A stretch of DNA of 64,000 nucleotides from Microbacterium murale (GCF_030815955.1 NZ_JAUSXK010000001.1:1674001-1738000), one strand, 5' to 3'. Positions 44,557 through 53,838 are shown, counted from the stretch's first letter. A program made the numbers and translations. The notes: generated from the letters alone by a model not told the origin.

Positions 44557-46228
44557 GAAGGTCCATCGTCAGCACGGTCACCGAGTGCGGCGGCATCAGC
44601 CAAACTCCATCGACCGCGTCGACCTGACCGAGATCCCGGGTGCCGATCACGTCTGGCGCCGAGAGGCTGTTCGAATCCGTCACCGCGATGTCGGCGCCGA
44701 TGCGGTGGATGCGTGCCGCTGGCGGCGTACGATCGGTTCGCCCGTCGAAGACGGGACGGAACCGGATGGCCTCATCGCGATGCCGGTTGATGACGGCGAT
44801 CCGAACCGTTCCGTCTTCTGCGCGAGTCGCGGAGACGTCGATGAACGGCACGGTCATGCTCGCGGTCTGCAGGCCTCCCGAGGGCACCCGGTTGTCGCCG
44901 AGAGGGACGGATGCGCTGCGGGATGGCCCGTCCACTTCCGCGTGGAGCACGGTGCGGCCGAGCTGCCGACCGTACAAGTGCCACACGTGATAGAGCGCCG
45001 ATCCGAAGGCACCCTCCGGGCGGGCGACGATGATGCCGTTGGCATTCACGAGATTGACGGGGTTCGCCATCGTCACCGCCGTGTCATGCCCGGCGGTGCG
45101 GTGGATCGCGTGGAGGACTCCCGCGCTGAACAGCGCGTCTCCCACGGTGCGCGGTGCGTAGCGGTTCACTCGGAGCGCGTTCGGCCAGCCGTCGACCTCG
45201 GGCGTATCGCGCGGCGCGACGCCGCCGTCGTCTCCCCGCTGGGGTTCATCCCAGGCTGCGGGCTCGAGGTGCCGCATCGTCCACTCGTCGAGTGTGATCT
45301 GCGGCGGTTTCGGCAGGCCGATCTCGTCGGACAGGGAGGTGATCAGATGCGAGTACGTGTTCATGCCCTGCTCGAAGTACAGGGACTGCGCCACGATGTT
45401 CTCGTAGTCGTCACCTGCCCAGAGCTCGGTGGTCGCGCCGTACAGATGCAATGACAGGTAGTCGAAGTACTTCCCCGCCTGTTCGAGCGCAGCGCGGGTC
45501 CAGTGCTCCTGATCCCAGGGGATACCGACGCCGATGAGCTTCAGATCGCTGTCGACGAGGCGCATGAAGCGGGCATGCTCACGGGCGGCGAGCGCATACT
45601 CGTCTGCCGACCGATGTCCCATCTGCCACGGCCCGTACACCTCGTTCCCAATGCCCCAGTAGCGGACCTTCCACGGCTCGTCCCGCCCGTTGGTCCTGCG
45701 GTTCCGCGTCAGAGTGGTGTCGTGGCGAGAGTTCGTGTACTCGACCCACCGCACGGCCTCATCCACGTCGCGGCAGGAGTGGACCAGGTATGGTTCGGCG
45801 CCGACGGCTTCGGCCCAGGCGAGGAACTCGTCGGTGCCGAAGCGGTTGCTCTCGGTGTCGCCCCACGCGAGGTCCAACCTGGTCGGACGATCATCGCGCG
45901 GTCCGACGCCCTCCTCCCACCGGTAGCCGGAGGTGAAGTTGCCTCCCGGCCATCGGATGGGACCGGGAGCGAGGTCGCGGACGAGGTCGAGGACATCCCG
46001 GCGGACGCCGTTGAGCAGCCCCGGCTCGCTGACCGACCGGGGCGACCCCTCATCGAAGACCCCGCCTTCGATGTTGCCGAAGAACGCTGATTCGAGGAAG
46101 TGCCCGTAGACATCGTCGTCGATCCTCCCCACTGGCCGGGTCGTGTCGATGAACGCGCGTGCTTCACGTCGGGGGGTGGTGTTGTCGGTGTGCATGCTGG
46201 GCGGCTCCGTTCTCCGGGTTTCGATCAT
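44546..46228 (-). CDS. Alpha-L-arabinofuranosidase, family GH51
   Basis: A 560-residue cytosolic enzyme that releases arabinofuranose from oligosaccharides. Features: GRIDDDVYGHFLESAFFGNIEGG, cut here to DVYGHFLESAFFGNIEGG; PIRWPGGNFTSGYRWEEGVG; the acid/base in YWGIGNEVYGPWQMG; the nucleophile in QITLDEWTM; and the C-terminal sandwich ending PPHSVTVLTM. The start at 46228 overlaps the permease stop (ATGA); ATG 46195 is a possible alternative. It follows the sugar permeases directly and fits intracellular processing. Confidence 0.9.
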   Translation of the reverse strand: MIETRRTEPPSMHTDNTTPRREARAFIDTTRPVGRIDDDVYGHFLESAFFGNIEGGVFDEGSPRSVSEPGLLNGVRRDVLDLVRDLAPGPIRWPGGNFTSGYRWEEGVGPRDDRPTRLDLAWGDTESNRFGTDEFLAWAEAVGAEPYLVHSCRDVDEAVRWVEYTNSRHDTTLTRNRRTNGRDEPWKVRYWGIGNEVYGPWQMGHRSADEYALAAREHARFMRLVDSDLKLIGVGIPWDQEHWTRAALEQAGKYFDYLSLHLYGATTELWAGDDYENIVAQSLYFEQGMNTYSHLITSLSDEIGLPKPPQITLDEWTMRHLEPAAWDEPQRGDDGGVAPRDTPEVDGWPNALRVNRYAPRTVGDALFSAGVLHAIHRTAGHDTAVTMANPVNLVNANGIIVARPEGAFGSALYHVWHLYGRQLGRTVLHAEVDGPSRSASVPLGDNRVPSGGLQTASMTVPFIDVSATRAEDGTVRIAVINRHRDEAIRFRPVFDGRTDRTPPAARIHRIGADIAVTDSNSLSAPDVIGTRDLGQVDAVDGVWLMPPHSVTVLTMDLHGR

Positions 46229-47127
46229 TGCTTCACTGCCCCGGCGATGCTGTCCACGAACTTGCGCTGCAGGATCACGAACACGATGATGACGGGGATC
46301 ATCGAGAGCACTGCGGCTGCTGCCATCCCCGACCAGTCCTGACCGTACTCGCCGACGAAAACGGTCATGCCGATCGCCAGGGTGCGAAGGTTCGGCTCGC
46401 TCAGCGTGAAGACCAGGGGCAGCAGGTAGGTGTTCCACGCGAACAGGAAGGTCAGGATCACGACGGTGGCCGTGATAGGCCATGCCATCGGCATCATCAC
46501 TTGGAAGAATGTGCGGAACGGACCTGCGCCGTCGAGTTTCGCGCTCTCTTCGAGTTCCTTCGGAAGCCCGCGGAAGTAACCCGCGTACAGCAGCGTGGCG
46601 GCGATCTGCCCGCCGGCCCCGAGACCGAGGATCACGCCGGCATGGGTGTTGAGCAGGCCCAGTTGGTCGGTGAGCTGCGTGATCGGAATGATCGTGTAGC
46701 CCTCCGGCAGGAAGAACGTGACGAGGAAGACGCCGATGAGCAGTTTCTTTCCAGGGAAGTCGAACCGCCCGAGCACGTATCCGGCGAGGGCGCTGCGAAC
46801 GACGACCAACACGATCGTGCCGGCGGTGATCAGCACGGTGTTCAGGAAATAGGACGAGAACCCGGCCTCCGTCCAGGCTCGTGCGTAGTTCTCCCACATG
46901 GGCTCTTCAGGCAGGAGGGCGAGACCGTCTCCGAAGATCTCGGACGAGTCCTTCAACGAGGCGGATACGAGCCAGATGAAGGGGTAGATCCACACCAGGG
47001 ACAGGACGAGCAGCCCCACGAACGTCAGTATGCGTCCCGGTCGCAGCGGACGACCTCGCCGCAGTTTGCGGAGCACGGATCGGTCGCTGTCCTGCGTGGT
47101 CATGGTTCGGGTGTCCAGAGCGCTCAT
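46225..47127 (-). CDS. Sugar ABC transporter permease (MalG/AraQ type)
   Basis: A 300-residue membrane protein with six helices. The cytoplasmic EAA motif is LPKELEESAKLDGAGPFRTF, the ATPase-contact loop of CUT1 permeases. It ends FVDSIAGAVKQ, typical of MalG homologues. ATG 47127 overlaps the other permease stop by 4 nt. No ATPase gene is in the operon, so a shared MsiK-like ATPase is likely. Confidence 0.92.
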   Translation of the reverse strand: MSALDTRTMTTQDSDRSVLRKLRRGRPLRPGRILTFVGLLVLSLVWIYPFIWLVSASLKDSSEIFGDGLALLPEEPMWENYARAWTEAGFSSYFLNTVLITAGTIVLVVVRSALAGYVLGRFDFPGKKLLIGVFLVTFFLPEGYTIIPITQLTDQLGLLNTHAGVILGLGAGGQIAATLLYAGYFRGLPKELEESAKLDGAGPFRTFFQVMMPMAWPITATVVILTFLFAWNTYLLPLVFTLSEPNLRTLAIGMTVFVGEYGQDWSGMAAAAVLSMIPVIIVFVILQRKFVDSIAGAVKQ

Positions 47128-48086
47128 GAGCCGCTTCCCATCTGCTTGCGCGCCCACCGCACACCGACTGCCTGGGCGACGGCGATGATCACAGTCAGCA
47201 GGCCGAAGAGCACAGCAGCCGCAGATGCATAGCCGAGCTGGGGAACCGTCGCTGCGAAGGCTGTGCGGTAGATGAAAATCTCGATCACCTCGGAGGAGAA
47301 CGCGGGACCTCCGCCTGTGAGCGTGTGCATCAGGTCGAAGACGTTGAGAGCGCTGACCGTGTCGATGAGGGTGATTATGACGAGGAAAGGCACCAGCAGC
47401 GGCAACGTGACGTGCCAGAATTCCTTGCGTCCGTTCGCTCCGTCGAGCATCGCGGCCTCGTGCACATCCTGTGGAACGGTCTGCAGCGCGGCCAGCCAGT
47501 AGATCATCGTGATGCCGAGCCACTTCCACACCCACACCGCGATGCCCGCGTACAGCGACGTTCCCGCGTTCGCCACGAAGTTGGTCGGGGTCTCGGTGAT
47601 CCCGGCCCACACCAGCCCGAGGCTGATGGGGCCGTTCGCGTCGAGCAGCAGAGTGAAGACGATGCCGATGATCGCGCCCGTCGTGACCACGGGAAGGAAG
47701 AAAAGCGTGCGGAAGAAGCCAGGGAACGGCGTCTTCTTGCTGTTCAGCCACAACGCGAGCAGCAGGGCCAGGCCTACGCGGGCCGGCACGGCGATCACGA
47801 GGAACAGCAGCGATTTCCCGAACGCGTTCCAGAACTGATCGTCCGTCAACAGCCGTTCGAAGTTCTCGAATCCGATGAACTCGCCGGACATCGCGAACCC
47901 TGGCCAGTCGAGCAACGCGTACCACCACGATGCCAGCAACGGGTAGACGGTGTAGGCGCCGTACCCGAGAAACGTCGGGAGCAGGAAGACGTAGATCCAC
48001 CAGTTCTGGCGGAGGTGATTCAATCGCTTCGGGCGCGCTGCGCCCTTCTGTTTGACGGGTGGTGGCGCGGATGCTGTGATCGTCAT
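47124..48086 (-). CDS. Sugar ABC transporter permease (MalF/AraP type)
   Basis: A 320-residue membrane protein. EAA loop VPQDVHEAAMLDGANGRKEF, first helix YVFLLPTFLGYGAYTVYPLL. Forms the channel with the next gene. It begins 5 nt after the binding-protein stop. Confidence 0.92.
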   Translation of the reverse strand: MTITASAPPPVKQKGAARPKRLNHLRQNWWIYVFLLPTFLGYGAYTVYPLLASWWYALLDWPGFAMSGEFIGFENFERLLTDDQFWNAFGKSLLFLVIAVPARVGLALLLALWLNSKKTPFPGFFRTLFFLPVVTTGAIIGIVFTLLLDANGPISLGLVWAGITETPTNFVANAGTSLYAGIAVWVWKWLGITMIYWLAALQTVPQDVHEAAMLDGANGRKEFWHVTLPLLVPFLVIITLIDTVSALNVFDLMHTLTGGGPAFSSEVIEIFIYRTAFAATVPQLGYASAAAVLFGLLTVIIAVAQAVGVRWARKQMGSGS

Positions 48087-48090
48087 GAGG

Positions 48091-49596
48091 TCATCGCGCC
48101 GCGTACGCGGCCTGGTCGTAGTCAGCGGTCGGATCCCAGTTCGCGAACACCCAGTCCTCGGCGCCGACCTCTGCACCGTCTCTCTTGACCGACTCGATCG
48201 CTCGGTCACGTTCCGCGCTCATCGCGTCGTTGAGCTTGGTCAGCTCGCCCTTGATGTCGGTGGTGCTGCCGGTGAGGATCGCCTGAGCGACCTCACCCAG
48301 GTTCGGATGGATGTCCTGCATCTCCGCGGCCACCCGCCACGTCGACGGGTTGCCTGCCTCGGGAACCGGACTGATGCGGACGTCATCCGCCATGTATCCG
48401 ATGTTGCGGGCATAGGCGGGATGCACGTCTGCCTCTGCGACGACGTCGAGGGCCGGCGGCTGATCCATCGCGGCCGCGAGCTGGAGCTGGAAATCGCGCG
48501 AGCTCATCTGCAGCAGCAGCTCCGCCGCGACCTCCGCCTGCTGCGAATCCTTGTTGACCCAGAACACACCCGCGCCTGGGCCACGGTTGAGCATAGGTCG
48601 GGTGGATTCCGCAGTCGGCACCCGCCAGGCATCCACTCCTCGTTCCACGGCGTGGGGCTCGTCCACCATGAGCCCGCCGATGATCCACGGTCCCCACATG
48701 TAGATGCCCGCCTCACCGGCCGCCCAGCGCGCGCGAGCGTCGCGGGCACCCATTGAGGGCGAGGACGGGTGGACCACGCCGTCCGTCTGAAGCGAGAGGA
48801 GGAACTCGATCGCGTCGACGAACCCCTGCGAGTTGAACGCGTACTCACCGCTCTTCCAGTCGATGGTCCCCGGCGCGCCCGCGCTCTGCGCGAGATAAGT
48901 GACCAGGGCAGTGAGGTACGGCACTTCCTTCGTCGGGATCACAAGGCCGTGCACACCCGTCTTGTCTGTGATCTGCCTGGCTGTGGCACGCAGGTCGTCC
49001 CAGGTGGCCGGGCTCTGCGCCGGATCGATGTCAGCCCTTCCCAGCAGTTCCGTGTTGACCCATGGGGTGGCCTCATGGAATCGGCCGGAGAAGAGTGGGA
49101 CCGAATACACCTCGCCGTCGAAGCGATGGATGCCGTCGAACAGCTGGTCGCCGATATCGCTGCCTTCGAAGTCGGCGTGAGCGCTGATCGATTGGAACCA
49201 GTCTTCGCTGACCAGAGCCGCGGACGCCGCCCCCAGCCCCGCGAGAGAGTGCACGTCGGGCATCTGGTTGCTGCGACGCGCGACCTGAATCGCCTGCGCA
49301 AGGTCGGGCGCTTCCATCTGCCGGCGCTCGATCTCGATGCCTGCGTTCGACTGCATGTACGGCGCGAAGAGACTGGCCTCGAGCATCGTGGTCAACGGTC
49401 GGAACTGATCCCACCACTGCAGCGTGCCGTCATCGGTGGATGCCTGCTGTGCGGACTGGCCGCCGCCAGTGCACGCCGCGAGGAGCGCCGTCATGCCACC
49501 GACCCCTACGGCTCCGAGGAATCCGCGTCGGCTCAGCTCGATCGCCCTGCTGCGGGCGGCGACAACCCCGAAGGCGTCGTGCTTGCTGGTGTTCAT
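48091..49596 (-). CDS. Sugar-binding lipoprotein of an ABC transporter (Tat-exported)
   Basis: A 501-residue extracellular solute-binding protein. The N-terminus has a twin-arginine motif (SRRGFLGAVGVGG, near residue 22) and a lipobox LLAACTGG, so it is exported folded and lipid-anchored. The body has typical family 1 features: LQWWDQFRPL, APDLAQAIQVARRS, GEVYSVPLFSGRFHEATPW, ARWAAGEAGIYMWGPWIIGG. It delivers oligosaccharides to the two downstream permeases. Starts just after the second sulfatase gene. Confidence 0.93.
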   Translation of the reverse strand: MNTSKHDAFGVVAARSRAIELSRRGFLGAVGVGGMTALLAACTGGGQSAQQASTDDGTLQWWDQFRPLTTMLEASLFAPYMQSNAGIEIERRQMEAPDLAQAIQVARRSNQMPDVHSLAGLGAASAALVSEDWFQSISAHADFEGSDIGDQLFDGIHRFDGEVYSVPLFSGRFHEATPWVNTELLGRADIDPAQSPATWDDLRATARQITDKTGVHGLVIPTKEVPYLTALVTYLAQSAGAPGTIDWKSGEYAFNSQGFVDAIEFLLSLQTDGVVHPSSPSMGARDARARWAAGEAGIYMWGPWIIGGLMVDEPHAVERGVDAWRVPTAESTRPMLNRGPGAGVFWVNKDSQQAEVAAELLLQMSSRDFQLQLAAAMDQPPALDVVAEADVHPAYARNIGYMADDVRISPVPEAGNPSTWRVAAEMQDIHPNLGEVAQAILTGSTTDIKGELTKLNDAMSAERDRAIESVKRDGAEVGAEDWVFANWDPTADYDQAAYAAR

Positions 49597-49618
49597 GGTT
49601 GTTTCCCATTCGCTCGGG

Positions 49619-51103
49619 TCACGTCTGCACCTGGTCGAAGGAGCTGAGAGAGACGTCGTAGTCCCTCTCTCCGACCGGGTACATCGATGTCATCCAGTGG
49701 TAGAAGTTGTCGCCCCGCTCTCGCAGCTGCGTGTACAGCCGTTGCAACAGGGCGTTTCGGATCAGTTCGAGTTCAGGGTGCTCGTATCTGTTGTGCATCT
49801 CGTCCGGGTCGTCGACGAGGTTGTAGAGTTCGTTCATCGACTCGGGATTGATCACGAGCTTGTAGCTGTCGGTGACGAGCATGCGCTGGGGATACGGGAA
49901 GTGATGTCCGTGGAACTCGAGCACCAGGTCGTCCCGCCACGGCGGGTCCTCGCCGCGCACGACCGGAACCAGGCTGGAGCCGTCCTCTGCCTGGGCGCTG
50001 TCGAGACCAGCGACATCGAGGATCGTCGCCGTGAAATCGATCAGGGTCGCAAAGTGTTCGGCGACCTGTGGATCGTGCCCACCCGGAAGCCGAACGACAC
50101 CGGGAACGCGATAGATGTCCTCGTAGGCCGCAGGGCCCTTGTCGTGCAGGCGGTGGGCACCCGTGAACTCGCCGTGGTCAGCGCCGAAGAAGATGGCCGA
50201 GTCGTCATAGACACCGAGTTCCTTCGCGACGTCCACGATGCGTCCGATCTGCTCGTCTATCAGCGTGACGTAGCCCCAGTAGGCGGCGATGAGCTTCTTC
50301 GACGTCGCCACCGTGAGCGTGTCGAAAGCCCAATGCGCCGAGTAGTTCGCCTGGACAGGTGGCTTGTTGGCGAACGTCTCCGCAACGGATTTCGGCAGGT
50401 CGATGTCCTCCGGGTCGTACATGTCGAAGTAGTGCGACGGGATGTTGTATGGCAGGTGGGGCCCGAAGAAGTGCGTCGCGAGAAAGAATGGCTTCCCGGT
50501 CTTCTCGTGGTCTGACGCGTATCCGCGGAGCAGACCGATCGCGCGCTCTGCGAGGAAGTACTCGAATGTGGCCTCGACGGGCTGGTCCAGCCGCGCGGCC
50601 AGGAGGTTGCCAGGGCTGCCGTTCGGGAATGTGCCGCGGATCTCATCCGTGAGCGCATACGGCGGCAGATCATGCTGCTCGAGGTAAGCGAGGTATTCGG
50701 CGTGGTCCACCGGGTTGTGCCATCCGTGCATGGGGATGCCGTCGAAACTGTAGTCGTGCTGAGTGCGATGCAGACCGACATGCCACTTGCCGATCAATCC
50801 GACGTTGTAGTCCGCTTCGCGCAGCGCCGCGCTGAAAGTGAACTGGTCGTCCGCGAGTTCGTCCCGATACCCGACGTTGCGTTCGTAATTCGCGAGCAGC
50901 TGGTGCCGGAACGGGGCGGCTCCGGTGAGCAGACTCGCGCGGGCTGGAGTGCAGATCGCAGTCGGGGTATAGAACCTGCGGAACGTCGTTCCCTGTGCGG
51001 CGATGGCGTCGAGAACAGGAGTCGAGACGATGTCGTTGCCGTAGCAGCCGAGCGTGTCGATGCGATGCTGATCGGTGAAGAAGAAGAGGATGTTCGATCT
51101 CAT
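49619..51103 (-). CDS. Sulfatase with CTPAR signature (cytosolic)
   Basis: A 494-residue sulfatase. Metal-ligand region ILFFFTDQHRIDTLGCYG; modified Cys in AICTPARASLLTG (residues 50-62), where Ala replaces Ser in the C-x-P-S-R core; GLIGKWHVGLH; and IFFGADHGEFTGAHRLHDKG. The C-x-P-A-R form is also a good substrate for the maturation enzyme. No signal peptide. It overlaps the ROK stop by ATGA. It is distinct from the other sulfatase and probably desulfates a different position. Confidence 0.9.
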   Translation of the reverse strand: MRSNILFFFTDQHRIDTLGCYGNDIVSTPVLDAIAAQGTTFRRFYTPTAICTPARASLLTGAAPFRHQLLANYERNVGYRDELADDQFTFSAALREADYNVGLIGKWHVGLHRTQHDYSFDGIPMHGWHNPVDHAEYLAYLEQHDLPPYALTDEIRGTFPNGSPGNLLAARLDQPVEATFEYFLAERAIGLLRGYASDHEKTGKPFFLATHFFGPHLPYNIPSHYFDMYDPEDIDLPKSVAETFANKPPVQANYSAHWAFDTLTVATSKKLIAAYWGYVTLIDEQIGRIVDVAKELGVYDDSAIFFGADHGEFTGAHRLHDKGPAAYEDIYRVPGVVRLPGGHDPQVAEHFATLIDFTATILDVAGLDSAQAEDGSSLVPVVRGEDPPWRDDLVLEFHGHHFPYPQRMLVTDSYKLVINPESMNELYNLVDDPDEMHNRYEHPELELIRNALLQRLYTQLRERGDNFYHWMTSMYPVGERDYDVSLSSFDQVQT

Positions 51104-52293
51104 GCGGTGCGAGCCTCTTCCGAGCGCTTCGAGGCGGATGTGGCGGGGATGGCGAGCGGGATCGTGTGGTCGCGCAGGACGAGTGCGACGCCGCCCAGGG
51201 CTCCGTCCACGCTTCCCAGCTCCGCGAGACGGATTCGCAGTCCGTCTGCGCTCCCGCTGTGCGCGTGGCGCATGATCGACTGACGGACTATCCGCAGCAG
51301 GTGATCCCCCACTTGGGTGAACGGGCCGCCAAGGACCACAGACGATACGTCGAGGACACTGCAGGCGTTGGCCAGAACCAGTCCGATCCGCGCGCCCGCG
51401 TCGGCGACGACCGCATGTGCGCGTGGTTCATCCCGATCCAGAGCGTCTCGCAGTGCGTTGACCGACTCCGCCCCCGCACGCGAGAGCACAGTCCGCAACC
51501 CGACGTACGCCTCAAGGCACCCTCGGTTCGTGCAGCGACACACTGGGCCGTTCGGGTCGAGGCAGACGTGCCCGAACTCGCCGGCCGCACCTGTGGTTCC
51601 GAGACGCGGTTCGTCGTCGAGAATCAGAAGACCACCGACGCCCTCCGACAGACGCACGTAGATCAGGTCGTTCATGTCTTGCCCTGCACCCCAGGAGAAT
51701 TCCGCCAGACCCGCCAGACGAGCGTTGTTCTCCGAGCGAACCGGCACGCCATAGCGTTCGGTGAGTTGCCGTGCGATGCCCGCGAGGACTCCGGCTCGAC
51801 CGGCGATCGCACCGGGAACGCCGAACCCGATCGCGATCAATGGCGCGCGTGAAGGCACAAGGGCATCGATGAACCCGACCGCCGAGCCGAGCCGTTGCGG
51901 CCACGGTTCCTCGCGATCGTGATCTCGCGTCTTCGAGCCGATGATCCGGTGCGTCGCGTCGGTGGCGATCACTGTCACACGCGTGTGGCTGAACTCGACG
52001 CCGACGATGACGCCGAAGTCGGGGTTCAAGGTGAGAAGCTCCGGGATGCGTCCAGCTCGGCGGCCGGAGGACCCTCCTTGCGACCGAACGATCAGCCCGG
52101 AGCGACGAAGATCCGCGGCGATCTCGGAGATCGTGGCGCGTGATAGGCGTGTACCGGCAGCCAGTTGCGCCCGACTCGCACTGCCGCGTACGCGCAGCAC
52201 GTCCAATACCTGGGCTTCGTGATGAGCTCGGGGCGAGGGCCGAGAAGGAGATGTCGTCGTTGGCACTCCTTCAGTGTGGGAAGGGGTAATCAT
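51100..52293 (-). CDS. ROK-family transcriptional regulator
   Basis: A 397-residue regulator. The N-terminal winged helix (RGSASRAQLAAGTRLSRATI) is followed by a sugar-kinase-like ROK domain: GVIVGVEFSHTRVTVIATD, GFGVPGAIAG, the zinc-type motif CRCTNRGCLEAYVG and ANACSVLDVSSVVLGG. It is the first gene of the polysaccharide operon and is expected to repress it until a sugar product binds. The start is not certain: ATG 52293 is chosen, with GTG 52272 and an upstream ATG near 52314 as alternatives. The palindrome GTAATCATTAC (52286-52296) overlaps this start. Confidence 0.88.
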   Translation of the reverse strand: MITPSHTEGVPTTTSPSRPSPRAHHEAQVLDVLRVRGSASRAQLAAGTRLSRATISEIAADLRRSGLIVRSQGGSSGRRAGRIPELLTLNPDFGVIVGVEFSHTRVTVIATDATHRIIGSKTRDHDREEPWPQRLGSAVGFIDALVPSRAPLIAIGFGVPGAIAGRAGVLAGIARQLTERYGVPVRSENNARLAGLAEFSWGAGQDMNDLIYVRLSEGVGGLLILDDEPRLGTTGAAGEFGHVCLDPNGPVCRCTNRGCLEAYVGLRTVLSRAGAESVNALRDALDRDEPRAHAVVADAGARIGLVLANACSVLDVSSVVLGGPFTQVGDHLLRIVRQSIMRHAHSGSADGLRIRLAELGSVDGALGGVALVLRDHTIPLAIPATSASKRSEEARTA

Positions 52294-52380
52294 TACGTCA
52301 ACGATTCGATGCATATTCTGCCTAGTTCTCGACAGAACTTGACGGAAACCCTCGAGACGATCGGCGTTGGAACTTACGTT

Positions 52381-52415
52381 TCGCACACTACCGCGCAGTG
52401 CGTGGTAGTGTGCGA
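52381..52415. promoter_or_regulatory. PadR operator, 35-bp palindrome
   Basis: TCGCACACTACC (52381-52392) and GGTAGTGTGCGA (52404-52415) are exact inverted repeats of 12 bp around 11 bp. The palindrome ends 17 bp before the PadR start and covers the presumed promoter, so autorepression is likely. Confidence 0.65.
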
Positions 52416-52432
52416 TGCATTGGAGGGGTTCT

Positions 52433-52783
52433 GTGGATACGACGCAATTGCTCAAGGGCGTACTGGATGTGGCAGTGCTCGCTGTTCTCCGACAGGAGGA
52501 CGGCTACGGTTACGACATCGTGCGACGCCTGCGCGACGCCGGACTCGGAGACGTGGGAGACGCTTCGGTCTACGGCACTCTGCGCAGACTGTACGCCGCC
52601 GGCTCATTGTCGAGCTACGTCGTACCGTCCGAGGGCGGGCCGCACCGCAAGTACTACGCCATCAATCCGCAGGGCGTGAAGTCGCTCGATGCGCAGACCG
52701 CCAGTTGGGCCGAGTTCGCCACGGCGATGAGCGGCCTGCTCACACCCGCCCGCACCGCATCCCGCACGATCGGAGACAAGTGA
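52433..52783 (+). CDS. PadR-family transcriptional regulator
   Basis: A 116-residue regulator: LLKGVLDVAVLAVLRQEDGY, GYDIVRRLRDAGLGDVGDAS, VYGTLRRLYAAGSLSSYVV and the wing with GPHRKYYAINPQG. Start GTG 52433 follows GGAGGGG. Its stop overlaps the membrane-protein start by one base (TGATG), the usual PadR/membrane-protein pairing in Gram-positive bacteria. Confidence 0.92.
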   Translation: MDTTQLLKGVLDVAVLAVLRQEDGYGYDIVRRLRDAGLGDVGDASVYGTLRRLYAAGSLSSYVVPSEGGPHRKYYAINPQGVKSLDAQTASWAEFATAMSGLLTPARTASRTIGDK

Positions 52784-53838
52784 TGAACAACCTTGAGATC
52801 ACGCTCGACGAGCGCATCCGCACTTTCGCCGATGCCGTGCGCAAGCACCTCGACGACCTGCCTGCAGACGAGGTCGACGACATCATCGTGGGACTCACCG
52901 CCGACCTCACCGAACAGGCGGCGGACCGCGGGGGCGTACTCGAACTCGGTGATCCGACCGCGTACGCCGCCGAGCTGCGATCGGCAGCCGGACTGCCTGA
53001 GCGGTCGGATGCCGTCAAGCGGCAGCCGTTGCGCGCGCGAGTGTCCAGGCGCCTCAGCCACATCGCTACCGGCATGCGTCGCAGCGCCTTCGGCGCGTGG
53101 CTGCTGGATCTGTTCATCGCGCTTCGACCCGTGTGGTGGTTGCTGCGCGGCTTCGCGATCTACGCGATCGCGCACGCGCTGTTCGGGGCGCCGTCATTCG
53201 GCGGCAGCGGATCGGTCTTACCTGACTCGCCGCTCGGATGGCTCATCCTCCTCGCCATGATGCTCGTCAGCGTGCAATGGGGTCGTGGCCGATGGCTCCC
53301 CCAGAACGCGCTACGACACATGCGGACGGTGATCAGCGTGATCGCCGTGCTCACGCTGCCTTTCGCTCTCTCCTCAGTCCTGATTCCACGGGTCGAGTAC
53401 GTCGACAACGGTGCTTACCAGCAGCCCGGCCTCCTGCTGGACGGCGTGCAGGTCGGCAACATCTTCGCGTACGACGAGAACGGCGAGCTCATCAACCGTG
53501 TGCAGCTGTACACCGACCGCGGCACACCGTTGAATCTCTTCGGCGGAACGATCGAGGAGAGCGGCGACGGCATATGGCAGGGCTTCGGGTGGGACGGCGA
53601 CGCCCCTGTCCGCGTCCCCTTCCGTGATGCCCGTGAAGCAGAGGTCTGGAACATCTACCCACTCAAGGAGGGCAGGGTCGATCCGAACACCGGCAAGATC
53701 CGCACGTCGACGGTCAGGGATGCGGCGGCACCGTTCCTCCGCGCACCCGGCCTCCTCACGCCGTCGCCGACGCCGTCGCCGACTCCGACTCCGACCGATG
53801 CTCCGGTGGATGGGGCCACACCGACTCCGGAGCCGTGA
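52783..53838 (+). CDS. Membrane protein with HAAS/DUF1700-like N-terminus
   Basis: A 351-residue protein. The soluble N-terminal part (MNNLEITLDERIRTFADAVR, LPADEVDDIIVGLTADLTEQ) resembles the helical signalling domain that accompanies PadR. Four hydrophobic segments follow at about 105-205. The C-terminal part is extracellular and ends in a Pro/Thr-rich tail (TPSPTPSPTPTPTD). No enzyme motif is visible. It is cotranscribed with padR and may be a sensor or membrane-stress target; function unknown. Confidence 0.7.
   Translation: MNNLEITLDERIRTFADAVRKHLDDLPADEVDDIIVGLTADLTEQAADRGGVLELGDPTAYAAELRSAAGLPERSDAVKRQPLRARVSRRLSHIATGMRRSAFGAWLLDLFIALRPVWWLLRGFAIYAIAHALFGAPSFGGSGSVLPDSPLGWLILLAMMLVSVQWGRGRWLPQNALRHMRTVISVIAVLTLPFALSSVLIPRVEYVDNGAYQQPGLLLDGVQVGNIFAYDENGELINRVQLYTDRGTPLNLFGGTIEESGDGIWQGFGWDGDAPVRVPFRDAREAEVWNIYPLKEGRVDPNTGKIRTSTVRDAAAPFLRAPGLLTPSPTPSPTPTPTDAPVDGATPTPEP

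Noticed and set aside
53760..53838. Tandem repeat array
   Set aside because: The repeated CCGACTCCG-like units code for a Pro/Thr tail of the membrane protein and are explained by it.
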